Assembly: GCA_002390745.1 (NCBI GenBank)
Contig: DGQK01000051.1
Coordinates: 62,001-126,000, forward strand
Direction of reading: 5' to 3'
Source of the DNA: Bacteroidetes bacterium UBA4416
Lineage (GTDB): Bacteria; Bacteroidota; Bacteroidia; B-17B0; Aurantibacillaceae
Length of the DNA stretch: 64,000 bases
Shown here: positions 16,289 through 27,300 of the stretch, one piece after another
Position numbering within the stretch: the stretch's first letter is position 1
Layout of the letters: every line of letters begins with the position of its first letter
Notes under the pieces: model-generated
The model's database searches: none
The model's input: the letters and a program-made list of their open reading frames with translations, nothing else
Told to the model about the DNA's origin: nothing
Position numbers and translations under genes: made by a program

Positions 16289-19099
16289 ATGAAAGACACA
16301 TCCATAAAATCCGTTTTAATTATTGGTTCCGGCCCCATCGTCATCGGGCAGGCATGCGAATTCGATTATTCAGGCTCACAATCAGCCAAAAGCCTCCGGG
16401 AAGAAGGCATTGAGGTGACCCTGATCAACTCCAATCCGGCAACGATCATGACAGACAAGGTCACCGCCGACCACATTTACCTCCTGCCCCTGGAAGTAAA
16501 ATCCATCGTAAAAATCCTCGAAGAGCGCAAGATCGATGCGGTATTGCCAACCATGGGCGGGCAAACGGCTCTGAACCTCGCGATGAAATGCGATGACCTG
16601 GGCATCTGGAAAAAATACAATGTCAGAATGATCGGTGTCGACATTGACGCCATTAAAGTAACCGAAGACCGTGACCTGTTCCGCGCCCGCATGGTGGAGA
16701 TCGGTGTTGGGATGGCGCCGAGCAAAATAGCCAAGTCTTTCCTCGAGGGGAAATCCATTGCCCAGGAGTTCGGCTTCCCGCTGGTGATCCGTCCTTCCTT
16801 TACGCTGGGAGGCAGCGGCGGCTCGGTGGTGTATAAAAAAGAAGACTACGATGCTCTGCTGAACCGCGGTTTGCAGACATCCCCGATCCACGAAGTGCTG
16901 ATCGATAAAGCGGTACTGGGCTGGAAAGAATATGAGCTGGAATTGCTGCGCGACAAAAACGATAACGTGGCTATTATCTGCTCCATCGAAAACTTTGACC
17001 CGATGGGTGTGCACACCGGCGACAGTATTACCGTAGCACCTGCGCAAACACTGAGCGATAGCACCTACCAGAAGATGCGTACCATGGCCATCAAAATGAT
17101 GCGAAGCATCGGTAACTTCTCCGGAGGCTGCAACGTGCAGTTTGCGGTGAGCGATGATGAGAAAGAAGAAATTATTGCCATAGAGATCAACCCGCGTGTA
17201 TCGCGCTCTTCTGCGCTGGCAAGTAAGGCTACCGGTTACCCGATTGCGCGCATTGCGAGCAAGCTGGCTATCGGCTATACCCTGGATGAACTGCAAAACC
17301 AGATCACCAAATTGACCTCTGCTTATTTTGAGCCGACACTCGATTATGTGATCGTGAAGATCCCGCGCTGGAACTTCGATAAGTTCAAAGGCTGTAACCG
17401 CGAGCTGGGTTTCCAGATGAAGTCGGTAGGGGAGGTGATGGCCATTGGGCGCAGCTTCCAGGAAGCACTCCAGAAAGCCTGCCAGTCGCTGGAAATCAAG
17501 CGTAACGGTTTGGGAGCCGACGGAAAAGAAAACACCAATCAGGCGGAATTGCTGGCAGGGCTGGAACGCCCGAGCTGGAACCGCTTATTCATGATCTATG
17601 ATGCGATGAAGCTCGGGATCTCGGTCAAAACCATTCAGAAGCTCACACGCATTGATATGTGGTTCCTGGAGCAGATCGAGGAAATGATCGCCCTGGAAAA
17701 CGAGATCTCCAAATACAGGCTGGAAAATATCCCGAAAGAGCTCTTGTACGAAGCCAAGCAAAAAGGCTATGCCGACAGGCAGCTGGCGCATTTGATGCGT
17801 TGCCTCGAGAGCGAAGTGTATAATAAACGCAGGGACTTCAACATCAACCGGGTATTCAAGCTCGTCGACACCTGCGCCGCAGAGTTCGAAGCGAAAACAC
17901 CATACTACTATTCTACCTTTGAAGACGAGAACGAAAGTGTCCGCAGCGATAAAAAGAAAGTCATCATCCTAGGAAGCGGCCCTAACCGCATCGGGCAGGG
18001 CATCGAGTTCGATTACAGCTGCGTGCATGGCGTACTGGCTGCGAAAGAGATGGGTTATGAAACCATCATGATCAACTGCAACCCGGAAACCGTTAGTACC
18101 GATTTCAGCACGGCTGATAAGCTCTACTTCGAGCCGGTGTTCTGGGAGCATATCTACGATATCATTCTGCACGAAAAACCCGAAGGCGTGATCGTACAGC
18201 TTGGCGGGCAAACAGCCCTGAAGCTGGCGGAAAAGCTGGAGCGCTATGGCATTAAGATCATAGGCACCGATTTCAAATCGCTGGATCTGGCCGAAGACAG
18301 GGGAAGTTTCTCAACCCTCCTGAAGGAAAATAATATTCCCTATCCTAAATTCGGCGTGATCAACGATGCCGAAGAGGCTATCTCCTTGTCCAAAGAGCTG
18401 GGCTTCCCGCTGCTTGTGCGCCCGAGCTATGTGCTCGGAGGGCAAAGCATGAAGATCGTGATCAACGAGGAAGAGCTGGAGCAACATGTGGTGAAATTAT
18501 TGAACGACCTGCCGGATAATAAAGTGCTGCTCGATCACTTCCTGGCCGGTGCTATTGAAGCCGAAGCAGATGCCATCTGCGACGGGGAAGACGTATACAT
18601 CATCGGCATGATGGAGCATATCGAGCCGGCGGGTATTCACAGTGGCGACAGCTATGCCGTCCTTCCAACCTTTGACCTCTCGGAAAACGTGTTGAAACAA
18701 ATGGAGCAGCATACCAAAACCATCGCCGTAGCGCTTAAAACCGTTGGCCTTCTCAATATCCAGTTTGCTATTAAAGACGAGATCGTTTACATCATCGAAG
18801 CGAATCCCCGCGCATCGCGCACGGTCCCTTTCATTGCCAAAGCTTACGACGAGCCTTACGTGAATTATGCCACCAAGGTGATGCTGGGCGCGAAGGTGAA
18901 GGATTTTAAATTCGCACCGAAGCAAAAAGGCTACGCGATCAAAATCCCTGTGTTCAGCTATGAGAAGTTCCCTGAGATCCAAAAGGAGCTGGGGCCAGAG
19001 ATGAAATCTACCGGTGAGGCTATTTATTTCATCGACAGCCTCCAGGATGAATACTTTCAGAACATCTACAGCGAACGGAATTTATACCTGAGCAAATAA
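16289..19099 (+). CDS. carB: Carbamoyl-phosphate synthase large subunit without allosteric domain
   Basis: 936 aa. Makes carbamoyl phosphate from bicarbonate, 2 ATP and ammonia channelled from CarA, for pyrimidine and arginine synthesis. The two homologous ATP-grasp halves are plain: the first opens LIIGSGPIVIGQACEFDYSG, the second IILGSGPNRIGQGIEFDYSC near residue 560, each followed by NPETVSTD or NPATIMTD loops and LGGQT/MGGQT. The protein ends after the second synthetase domain, where E. coli CarB (about 1073 aa) continues into the MGS-like allosteric domain. UMP/ornithine control through that domain should therefore be absent; short CarB is common in this phylum as far as I know. No carA is adjacent. 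Confidence 0.96.
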   Translation: MKDTSIKSVLIIGSGPIVIGQACEFDYSGSQSAKSLREEGIEVTLINSNPATIMTDKVTADHIYLLPLEVKSIVKILEERKIDAVLPTMGGQTALNLAMKCDDLGIWKKYNVRMIGVDIDAIKVTEDRDLFRARMVEIGVGMAPSKIAKSFLEGKSIAQEFGFPLVIRPSFTLGGSGGSVVYKKEDYDALLNRGLQTSPIHEVLIDKAVLGWKEYELELLRDKNDNVAIICSIENFDPMGVHTGDSITVAPAQTLSDSTYQKMRTMAIKMMRSIGNFSGGCNVQFAVSDDEKEEIIAIEINPRVSRSSALASKATGYPIARIASKLAIGYTLDELQNQITKLTSAYFEPTLDYVIVKIPRWNFDKFKGCNRELGFQMKSVGEVMAIGRSFQEALQKACQSLEIKRNGLGADGKENTNQAELLAGLERPSWNRLFMIYDAMKLGISVKTIQKLTRIDMWFLEQIEEMIALENEISKYRLENIPKELLYEAKQKGYADRQLAHLMRCLESEVYNKRRDFNINRVFKLVDTCAAEFEAKTPYYYSTFEDENESVRSDKKKVIILGSGPNRIGQGIEFDYSCVHGVLAAKEMGYETIMINCNPETVSTDFSTADKLYFEPVFWEHIYDIILHEKPEGVIVQLGGQTALKLAEKLERYGIKIIGTDFKSLDLAEDRGSFSTLLKENNIPYPKFGVINDAEEAISLSKELGFPLLVRPSYVLGGQSMKIVINEEELEQHVVKLLNDLPDNKVLLDHFLAGAIEAEADAICDGEDVYIIGMMEHIEPAGIHSGDSYAVLPTFDLSENVLKQMEQHTKTIAVALKTVGLLNIQFAIKDEIVYIIEANPRASRTVPFIAKAYDEPYVNYATKVMLGAKVKDFKFAPKQKGYAIKIPVFSYEKFPEIQKELGPEMKSTGEAIYFIDSLQDEYFQNIYSERNLYLSK

Positions 19100-19114
19100 G
19101 ATTTACCCTGCAAC

Positions 19115-19150
19115 GGCCGGCTCTCTGTCAAGAGGGCTGGCCTTCTTTTT
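19115..19150 (+). terminator. Rho-independent terminator of carB
   Basis: A 12-bp stem (GGCCGGCTCTCT paired to AGAGGGCTGGCC with two G-U pairs), a 4-base loop, then TTCTTTTT. It starts 16 bases after the carB stop. Confidence 0.85.
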
Positions 19151-19336
19151 GATTTACGGACAATTAAATTTGTTACAACGATTTAGTTGTTTCTTTAATC
19201 GCCCGAACCGTAGTTTCACGAACTCAAAAGGCGGGTTCTGGATATTTCTTCTATTTTAGTGTTTAAAAGCTTTTCGTGATGAACAACGCAGTTTTTGCGC
19301 CCCTGGTATGATCATTTAAGCCCTACTAAAATCAAA

Positions 19337-19801
19337 ATGATGAGATACTGTACCATTCTCCCTTTCCTGATCTTATTGACGCAGCATGCATTCGCACAAT
19401 TCAGGAACACCTATGCGTCAAATGGAAATCCAACCACACAGATCGTCGATGCCTCAGGCATGAAACAAGGTCCGTGGAATTATTACGATGCCAGCGACCG
19501 CATCTTCCGCATCGAAACCTACACGGACCATGTACTGACAAAAAGCAGCTACCTCCTGAACGGATCCGCGGTTGATGTGATGGGCTATCAGAACCTTCAG
19601 CTGTCTGAGCTGAGCCCAAACGCCATCACTTTTATTACCGGGCGGCTACAGGCTATAGGCAGCGGAGAGTTGATTATCCTCCAGGATGGTTCCGTGCACC
19701 TGCATTTTTACCTGAACAAACTGAAAACAAAGATCCCGTCGGATCTAAACCTGGAGCCGGTGCAACAGCTGGCACTCAAAAATTCAATCATTAGATTTTA
19801 A
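19337..19801 (+). CDS. Small secreted protein with MORN-like motif (copy 1 of module)
   Basis: 154 aa, beginning MMRYCTILPFLILLTQHAFAQ, a standard signal peptide; the longer frame from 19295 would spoil it. The mature part contains DASGMKQGPWNYYD, which resembles a single YwqK/MORN_2-type repeat (G-x-KQG-x-W-x-YYD), then a conserved C-terminal block (GSGELIILQDGSVHLHFYL). It is paralogous to the protein at 23892-24359 across its whole length. Each copy sits 5-10 bases upstream of a giant CHU_C adhesin, so the pair is probably co-expressed and may work together outside the inner membrane. Function unknown. Confidence 0.8.
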   Translation: MMRYCTILPFLILLTQHAFAQFRNTYASNGNPTTQIVDASGMKQGPWNYYDASDRIFRIETYTDHVLTKSSYLLNGSAVDVMGYQNLQLSELSPNAITFITGRLQAIGSGELIILQDGSVHLHFYLNKLKTKIPSDLNLEPVQQLALKNSIIRF

Positions 19802-19806
19802 GCACT

Positions 19807-22800
19807 ATGAGGAAATTATACGCAATCATTGGTTTGGTATGGCTCTCTATAGGTACCACGCATCAGGCTATTTCCCAGAATCTGGTACTGAACCCGAGTT
19901 TTGAAACGGTAAACCTTGGTAACCTGAAATGTTCCTGGTACCTGGATAACAGCGAATTCACGCCAGCCATTGCCAACTGGGATATGCCCACCGGCGGCAG
20001 TACGGATATCTTTCACAGCAGCCTTGCTACCAGCTGTTTTTGCAGCCCTTACTCCACCGATCCCTCTGCAGTAGGCTCGCAAACGCCACGAACCGGTAGC
20101 TCCATGACGGCGCTCTTTACCTATGGCTCGGGTGGTTGTACGCCCTACCGCGAATATGTGCAGGGGCAGCTCTCCAGCAGCCTGGTGGTAGGAACAACTT
20201 ACCGCATCGAAATGTATGTGTCGCTGGCCGATTACTCAAACAGGGCAGCCAACAACATCGGCGTGAAATTCCTGACTTCCCGCTACAGCTCCACCAGTAT
20301 GTGCGTATGGTCGGCAGTTCCGGATGTAAACTACACCGGTGCACCCATCACCGATAAAACCAACTGGACCAGGATCTCCTTTTGCTTCACGCCGAGCGTG
20401 CCAAACCTGCAATACTTTGCCATCGGTAATTTTTATAACGACGGGGCCACCACCACCACTTCAGTGGGCGGAGCACAGTCGACCACACGCTACTACCTGG
20501 ACGACGTATCGATCGTAGCCTCCAGCAGCGGAGCGGCTACCGCTTCAGCTTCAGGCATGATCACCTGCCTCAACAACTCGGTGAACCTCTCTACCAATGT
20601 ATCGGCGGCATCCTATACCTGGACGGCTCCAGGCGGAAGCTCCATCACATCCGGTGTCAACTCACAATCGGCTACCGGCCAGGGCGGAGGCACCTACACG
20701 GTTACCATAAACGACCCTAACAGCTGCGGCTCACCATTGAGCACGGCGGTTGTGAATGTGAGTACGAATACAACACCTCCAACCATATCCGCGTCAGCCG
20801 GCGGCGCATTGACCTGTGCCACCACCAACGTCACGCTGAGCGGCAGCTCCTCCGGAGGCACCAGCTATAGCTGGTCGGGCCCGGGCATTGTATCCGGTGG
20901 CAGTACAGCAAACCCTGTGGTCAACCAGCCCGGCACGTACAATGTCACGGTCACCAACCCATCGAACGGCTGTACCGCCAACACCAGCGTTTCGGTATCG
21001 CAGAATACCACACCTCCCGGAGCCACAGCCTCTGGCGGTGTATTGACCTGTGCCGCAACCAATGTCACATTAAACGGCAGCCCCGGTGGAATGAACTATA
21101 GCTGGTCGGGCCCCGGTATTGTATCCGGTGGCAGCACAGCCAGCCCTGTGGTCAACCAGCCCGGAACCTATAATCTAACGGTTAGCAACCCTTCCAATGG
21201 CTGCTCGTCAAACACCAGTGTGTCGGTATCGCAGAACACCACGCCTCCGGGAGCTACAGCCTCGGCAAGCGGCGTGATCACCTGTACCACAGCAAACATT
21301 TCCCTCAGCGGAGGCACCACCAGTGGTACCAGCTACAGCTGGTCAGGGCCCGGCATCGTATCAGGTGCCAATACCGCTAACCCGGTTGTGAACCAGGCAG
21401 GAACCTATAACCTTACCGTAACCGGCGCTAACGGCTGTACGTCGACGGCGGCAGTCAACGTCACGCAAAATACGTCCCTGCCCAATGCCACCGCAAGTTC
21501 CGGCAGCACGGTGACCTGTACCTCAAGCGCGGTATCTTTATCGGCATCGCCGGCGGGACTCACTTATACCTGGTCGGCCTCTGCCGGTAGTTCCATCACC
21601 GGAGGCGCCAACTCCCAGGCGGCAACTGCGAACGGCCCCGGCCCATACAGCGTATTTGTGTACAACCCTTCCAATGGCTGCTCTGCAACCGTAAATGTGT
21701 CGCCAATCGTCAACAACACACCGCCTGCCGCTACAGCCGGTGCAGGAAGCGGCGTGCTCACCTGCACGACGACCAGCCTTACCCTGAGCGGCAGCCCTTC
21801 GGGCGGTATGAACTACAGCTGGTCAGGTCCGGGCATTGTTTCCGGTGGAAGCAGCGCCAACCCTGTGGTGAACCAACCCGGCACCTACAACCTGACTGTG
21901 ACAAATCCTTCCAATGGTTGCAGCGCCAATGCCAATACAACCGTAACACAAAACACCGTGCATCCTACAGTAAGCATTGGTCCTTCATCCTATACTACTA
22001 CCTGCACATCGCCTACCGTACAGCTCACGGCCACCAGCTCTACAGCAACGGTAAGCTATAGCTGGCAGGTGCCTTCTACAGGCTCCCTGAGCAACAGCTC
22101 TGTAGCAAATCCTGTTGCTTCGGGCACAGGTGTGTTTACGGTTGTTGTCACAAACTCTGCCAATGGCTGCTCCTCGACGGCGGCGGTATCACAGGTGTTT
22201 GCCGATGCGGCTGCGCCAAGTGTCAGCTTATCCACCACATCCCTGGTACTCACCTGCGCGACCACAACAACCGGGGTAAGCGCTACGGCTACCGGCAGCA
22301 ACCTCACCTACAGCTGGTCGCCCACGCCACTCTCCGGTGGAAATACCGCGAATCCGGTCTTTGGCACTCCCGGAAACTATGCAGTAGTAGTAACCAATAC
22401 AGGGAACGGCTGCAATGCATCTGCCAATGTAAGTGTCACATCCAATACAACAGCGCCTGCTTCTGTAGCGGTGAGCCCGACCCAAACATTGACCTGCGCC
22501 ACCACAACGGCTGCGTTAACGGCAACGAGCAGCGCTGCTTCGGCAGGCTACAGCTGGACCGGAACCGGCATCACCGGCCCTTCCAATGCGGCAACGGTGG
22601 TTGTGAACCAGACAGGTACCTATACGGTTGTAATTACCGACAATGCAAACGGGTGCAGCAGCACAGCAACCGGCTCCGTTACAAACAACCTCACAGCGCC
22701 TACAGCAACGCTCTCGGCGGTGAGCAGCAACAGTGCTATCTCCTGCGCTACGCCCGTGGTGATGCTTTCCGTTGCGTCGACCCCTACCGGTAACGTTGCT

Positions 22801-23688
22801 TATGCATGGTCTACCGGCGATAATACGCCTACAGCGGGCATCGTAAGCCCCGGTGTGGTAACGGTGACGGTAACGAATCAGGTGAACGGCTGCACAACAA
22901 CAGCGCAATACAATGTCAATGGAAACATCATTCTGCCGGTAGTAGCAACCGCTTCCGGGACCCTTCCCTGCACGTCGCCGACAGTTGCTCTGCTGGTGAG
23001 CTCCGGAAATCCTAACCTCAGCTATGCCTGGTCGGGGCCTTCGCCAACGAGCATTGTCTGGGGAGGCTTTACCGCATCGCCCATCTGCTCTTCGGTAGGG
23101 GTTTATACCGTTACCGTTACAGATCCTTCTACCTCCTGCAGTACAACAGCCACCGTATCGGTGACGCAGGGCAGTATTGCCGCTGCTTTTTCTGCCGATG
23201 TAACGTCCGGCGTGTCGCCGCTCAACGTCAACTTTACCAACCAGAGCACAGGAGCATCCGCCTACAGCTGGACTTTCGGGAACGGCAATACGTCATCTGC
23301 TGTAAACCCTTCCCAGGTATTTACAGGTAACCAGTCGTATACCGTGATGCTGGTTGCTACAGCCGGACCATGCGCGGATACAGCTTATGCCACGATTGTG
23401 CTGAACGAGGACTTTGGCATCGAGATCCCGAATGTGTTTACTCCCAATGGGGATGGCGTCAACGATGTCTTCAGCATCAAGTCGACAGGCGTCAAAGAAA
23501 TGCAGCTCGAGATCTTTAACCGCTGGGGGCAGAAGATGTACACCTTTGCAGGGAGCAAGGCTTCCTGGGATGGCATGACCGGGCAGGGGCAGGTAGTTCC
23601 GGACGGTACGTATTTCTTCTTTGTAAGGGCCACAGGATTCAACGACCAGGTCATTGAGAAACAGGGGCCTGTAACGCTGTTGAGATAG
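19807..23688 (+). CDS. Giant secreted adhesin with Ig-like repeats, PKD and CHU_C (T9SS)
   Basis: 1293 aa. Signal peptide (ending near HQAISQ), then a Cys-containing N-terminal domain of about 230 residues (NLVLNPSFETVN to YYLDDVSIV) resembling carbohydrate-binding/jelly-roll modules. About a dozen Ser/Thr-rich Ig-like repeats of 77-80 residues follow, each with YSWSGPGIVSGG- or TYTVTV-type strands and a Cys pair. One PKD domain comes next (SGVSPLNVNFTNQSTG, SYTVMLVA). The C-terminal gliding-associated domain has VFTPNGDGVNDVF, IFNRWGQKMY and DGTYFFFV, the T9SS type B (CHU_C) signature. Presumably exported through Sec then T9SS and displayed on the cell surface. Repeats 1, 2, 3 and 5 are nearly identical in DNA. 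Confidence 0.9.
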   Translation: MRKLYAIIGLVWLSIGTTHQAISQNLVLNPSFETVNLGNLKCSWYLDNSEFTPAIANWDMPTGGSTDIFHSSLATSCFCSPYSTDPSAVGSQTPRTGSSMTALFTYGSGGCTPYREYVQGQLSSSLVVGTTYRIEMYVSLADYSNRAANNIGVKFLTSRYSSTSMCVWSAVPDVNYTGAPITDKTNWTRISFCFTPSVPNLQYFAIGNFYNDGATTTTSVGGAQSTTRYYLDDVSIVASSSGAATASASGMITCLNNSVNLSTNVSAASYTWTAPGGSSITSGVNSQSATGQGGGTYTVTINDPNSCGSPLSTAVVNVSTNTTPPTISASAGGALTCATTNVTLSGSSSGGTSYSWSGPGIVSGGSTANPVVNQPGTYNVTVTNPSNGCTANTSVSVSQNTTPPGATASGGVLTCAATNVTLNGSPGGMNYSWSGPGIVSGGSTASPVVNQPGTYNLTVSNPSNGCSSNTSVSVSQNTTPPGATASASGVITCTTANISLSGGTTSGTSYSWSGPGIVSGANTANPVVNQAGTYNLTVTGANGCTSTAAVNVTQNTSLPNATASSGSTVTCTSSAVSLSASPAGLTYTWSASAGSSITGGANSQAATANGPGPYSVFVYNPSNGCSATVNVSPIVNNTPPAATAGAGSGVLTCTTTSLTLSGSPSGGMNYSWSGPGIVSGGSSANPVVNQPGTYNLTVTNPSNGCSANANTTVTQNTVHPTVSIGPSSYTTTCTSPTVQLTATSSTATVSYSWQVPSTGSLSNSSVANPVASGTGVFTVVVTNSANGCSSTAAVSQVFADAAAPSVSLSTTSLVLTCATTTTGVSATATGSNLTYSWSPTPLSGGNTANPVFGTPGNYAVVVTNTGNGCNASANVSVTSNTTAPASVAVSPTQTLTCATTTAALTATSSAASAGYSWTGTGITGPSNAATVVVNQTGTYTVVITDNANGCSSTATGSVTNNLTAPTATLSAVSSNSAISCATPVVMLSVASTPTGNVAYAWSTGDNTPTAGIVSPGVVTVTVTNQVNGCTTTAQYNVNGNIILPVVATASGTLPCTSPTVALLVSSGNPNLSYAWSGPSPTSIVWGGFTASPICSSVGVYTVTVTDPSTSCSTTATVSVTQGSIAAAFSADVTSGVSPLNVNFTNQSTGASAYSWTFGNGNTSSAVNPSQVFTGNQSYTVMLVATAGPCADTAYATIVLNEDFGIEIPNVFTPNGDGVNDVFSIKSTGVKEMQLEIFNRWGQKMYTFAGSKASWDGMTGQGQVVPDGTYFFFVRATGFNDQVIEKQGPVTLLR

Positions 23689-23891
23689 CCAAAGCAGCTT
23701 AGGGAAAGTGCTTTACAGAGTATAATGAGCCACGCGAAATGCCGGGGCGGTTCATCGCATGTCATTATTTACTAAAAATAGGGAATATTTCACTCAGGGA
23801 GCAGCCTGACCCGCTAAGCCACAGGGAAAGGGCTATCGAATAACACTAACTTTATAGTATATGCCGGTGACGGTATTTTAAAGCATTGTAA

Positions 23892-24359
23892 ATGATGAAG
23901 GCTATTACACTATCTGTTTTTTTAGTTTTTGCATGCAAGCTGTCCTTTGGGCAGTTTAAACATGAGCAGAATGCCAACGGTGATCCTCTTACAGAGATCA
24001 TAGATCCTAACGGCATGAAGCAGGGCAGCTGGAATTATACTGATTCCGATAACCATAATTTCAGGACCGAAAACTTCAGGGACAATACCCTTGTTTCCAA
24101 TACCTATAAGCACGCAGGAGTGGTGGTCGACCTTTCGGCCTTTCGGCAAAGCAACATCAGCAGCTTTAGCCAGAAAGCCATCAGAGACCTGGCGGTGTCC
24201 CTGGCATCTATTGGCAATGGGGAAATTGTTGTGTTGGCTGATAACAGCGTGCACGTGCATTTTTACATGGATAAGGTAAAGCAGGCATCTGCCGTTCATA
24301 CAGTGGATGCTTCTCTCCTGAAAAACTATTCCCTGCAAAAAACAATTATTTTCTTTTAA
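23892..24359 (+). CDS. Small secreted protein with MORN-like motif (copy 2 of module)
   Basis: 155 aa with signal peptide MMKAITLSVFLVFACKLSFGQ. It aligns end to end with the product of 19337-19801: GDPLTEIIDPNGMKQGSWNY against GNPTTQIVDASGMKQGPWNY, and IGNGEIVVLADNSVHVHFYM against IGSGELIILQDGSVHLHFYL. Both end with a short aromatic tail (IIFF or IIRF). The 203-base gap before it holds no gene; TAACTTTA near 23848 is one base from a -7 box. It is followed after 10 bases by a second giant CHU_C protein. Role unknown; possibly a chaperone, anchor or secretion partner. Confidence 0.8.
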   Translation: MMKAITLSVFLVFACKLSFGQFKHEQNANGDPLTEIIDPNGMKQGSWNYTDSDNHNFRTENFRDNTLVSNTYKHAGVVVDLSAFRQSNISSFSQKAIRDLAVSLASIGNGEIVVLADNSVHVHFYMDKVKQASAVHTVDASLLKNYSLQKTIIFF

Positions 24360-24369
24360 ACAGCAGACC

Positions 24370-27300
24370 ATGAAACGATTCTTACTCTTACGCATTCTGC
24401 TGGCTGTTTTTACAATGGCTTTCGTAAGCGTGAAAGCACAGAACCTGGTGAATAATCCCAGTTTCGAGAACGTGAACTCTGGTAGCTTGCAATGCTCCTG
24501 GTACACGACCCAGGCGCAGTTCAACAGCGCCATCAATAACTGGACATGCCCCACCGGAGGCTCTTCGGATATATTTGTATCAAGCCTGGCGCCTGCCTGC
24601 TTCTGCAGTCCCAACTCCACGAATGCTTCCGCTGTAGGCCCACAGGCCCCGCGAACAGGAACGGTGATGGTGGGAGGCTCCTTATGGGGCAACGGAGGCT
24701 GCTCGCCGTACCGCGAATACTTCCAGGGAAGCCTGTCCTCACCACTGGTAGCAGGAACACAGTACAAGATCGAATTCTATGTTTCTCTTGCCGACAATAG
24801 CAAGAACGGCTGCAATAATATCGGCCTGAAGTTCAGCACCGCTCCTGTAAACGTAGCCAGCATGTGCGTATATGCCGCCACACCCGATGTCAACTATACC
24901 GGGACCCCGATTACCGATAAAGTCAACTGGACCAAGCTCGAGTTTTGTTATACGCCCACAACATCCGGCCTCCAGTATTTTATGATAGGCAATTTCTTCA
25001 GTAATGTGGCAACTGCCACCATCAGTGTTCCGGGAACCAATAGCGGCAATGCTTATTATTACCTGGACGATGTTTCCATTCAGCCTTCGCTCTCTACGCC
25101 TGTGACGCCCACTGCTACTGCCACTTCCACTTGCAGCAGCACAACCATGAGCCTGTCGGCCCTGCCTGCCGGCGTCAATTATACCTGGACTGCACCGGCC
25201 GGAGGGACGATCCTTTCGGGCACCAATGCCCAGAACGCGACAGTGCAGGGAAATGGTGTGTATACGCTTACGGTGCAGAATCCAACGGCCTGCGTGACAA
25301 CACCGGTAACGACTACGGTGCTGGCGACTGCTGCCGCATCAGCTGCAAGCCCAACCATTACCGGTACAGGAACGATTACCTGCGCTACAACAACCCTGGC
25401 CCTGTCGAGCAATACAGTGGCAGGAGCGACTTACGCCTGGACAGGGCCCGGCATCGTTTCGGGCGCTGCAACTCCCTCTATCGTGCTGAATGCCGGTGGC
25501 AGCTACGTGGTGACGATCACAAGCGGAGGTTGCATCAGCAGCGCCACCACAACGATTCAGCAAAACATAACGCCGCCAACGATAGGCCTGACACCGGCGT
25601 CGACCACCATCAGCTGCTCATCGCCCACCGTTCAGCTTTCGGCAGTGCTCAATCCGGCCTCGGCAAGCTATACATGGACAGCGCCGGCCGGCGGAGCGTT
25701 GAGCAATACCAGCATTACCAATCCTGTTGCCTCCGGTAACGGCATATTCACCCTTACGGCTACTGATCCGGCCAATGGCTGTGTGAATTCAGCCACCGCC
25801 AGCCTCGTTTCAAGCGCAACAACCGTGACCCTGAGTGTTGCCAGTGCCAGCATCTGTAGCGGAGGCTCTGCAACGCTCACGGTAAGCGGAAATGCCAACT
25901 CTTATACCTGGACGCCATCGGCTACGCTTAATGCAACAACCGGTACATCGGTTGTCGCAAATCCGGGAGCCACAACCATATATACCGTTACCGGGTCTGC
26001 CGGAGGTTGCACAGGAAGTACCGTTGTCACAGTGACGGTGGTGCCCGTTCCGGTGCCGGTAGTGACGCCGGCCAGCCAGCTGATCTGCCAGGGGCAGTCT
26101 GCAACCATGAGCGTTTCCGGCGCTGCTGCCTATACCTGGTCGCCTGCCGCAAGCCTCAGTTCTGCAAACACCGCGACGGTTACTGCCTCCCCGACGGTGA
26201 CGACTGTTTATTCGGTGCTGGCTTCTGCTTCGGGCTGCACCGCTACTACACAGGCTTCGGTGACTGTCGTCAGCAATCCGTCGGTAACGGTCAGCGGTAA
26301 TACGAGCATCTGCGCAGGCAGCAGCACAGCATTGACGGCACAAGGCCTCAGCAGTTATACCTGGAGCCCTGCAACGGGCCTGAGCACTACGACCGGAAGC
26401 ATAGTGACCGCCAGCCCTTCTACGACAACAAACTATACCGTATCGGGAAACCTGGGAACCTGCACAGCCTCTACGGTCGTGACCATTACCGTGAATCCCG
26501 TGCCGACCCTGACGGTAAGCCCGACCCAAACGGTATGTGCCGGTTCATCTGCTCAACTCGTTGTGTCTGGCGCCACATCATATACCTGGAACCCTGCTAC
26601 CTATTTAAGTGCGGTCTCCGGAGCGAGTGTGACCTCGACGCCCGCAGCCAGCATTGTCTATACAGTGACGGGAGCAAGTGCTACCTGTTCCAGTACGATT
26701 ACGACCTCCCTGGTTGTAAACCCGGTTCCTGTGATAGCGGTGAGCCCTTCCTCTCCATCGCTTTGTGCAGGAGGTCTGACCAATATGAATGCATCGGGTG
26801 CAGGTAGCTATACCTGGAGTCCTGCTACCTTTTTAAGTTCTACGGTTGGTGTCAACGTTACAGCATCGCCTACAGTCAGCATCACTTATACCGTTCAGGG
26901 TGAGTTGGCCTCCTGCCTGTCGCAAACACTTGTAACTGTTACGGCAGTTCAGCCACCGGTATTAAGCATCAGTCCGAACGCTACGATCTGTTCGGGAACA
27001 AGCACTAACCTCGCGGTAAGCGGTGCAAGCGTTTACTCATGGTCTCCGATGAACGGATTAACGACGAGCAATGGTGGCGCTAATGTTGTGGCATCACCTT
27101 CCTCGTCCTCGTCTTATACCGTCACAGGGGCCAACGCTTCGGGATGCACGGGCACCATCAGTATATCCGTTGATGTGCTCCCTTTGCCAGGCATCGTGGT
27201 TTCTGCCTCTCCGTCTTCCATCTGCGAAGGCGGCTCATCTGCCCTCAGCGCTACAGGGGCTTCATCTTATACATGGAGCCCGGCAGCAACCTTAAGCAAT

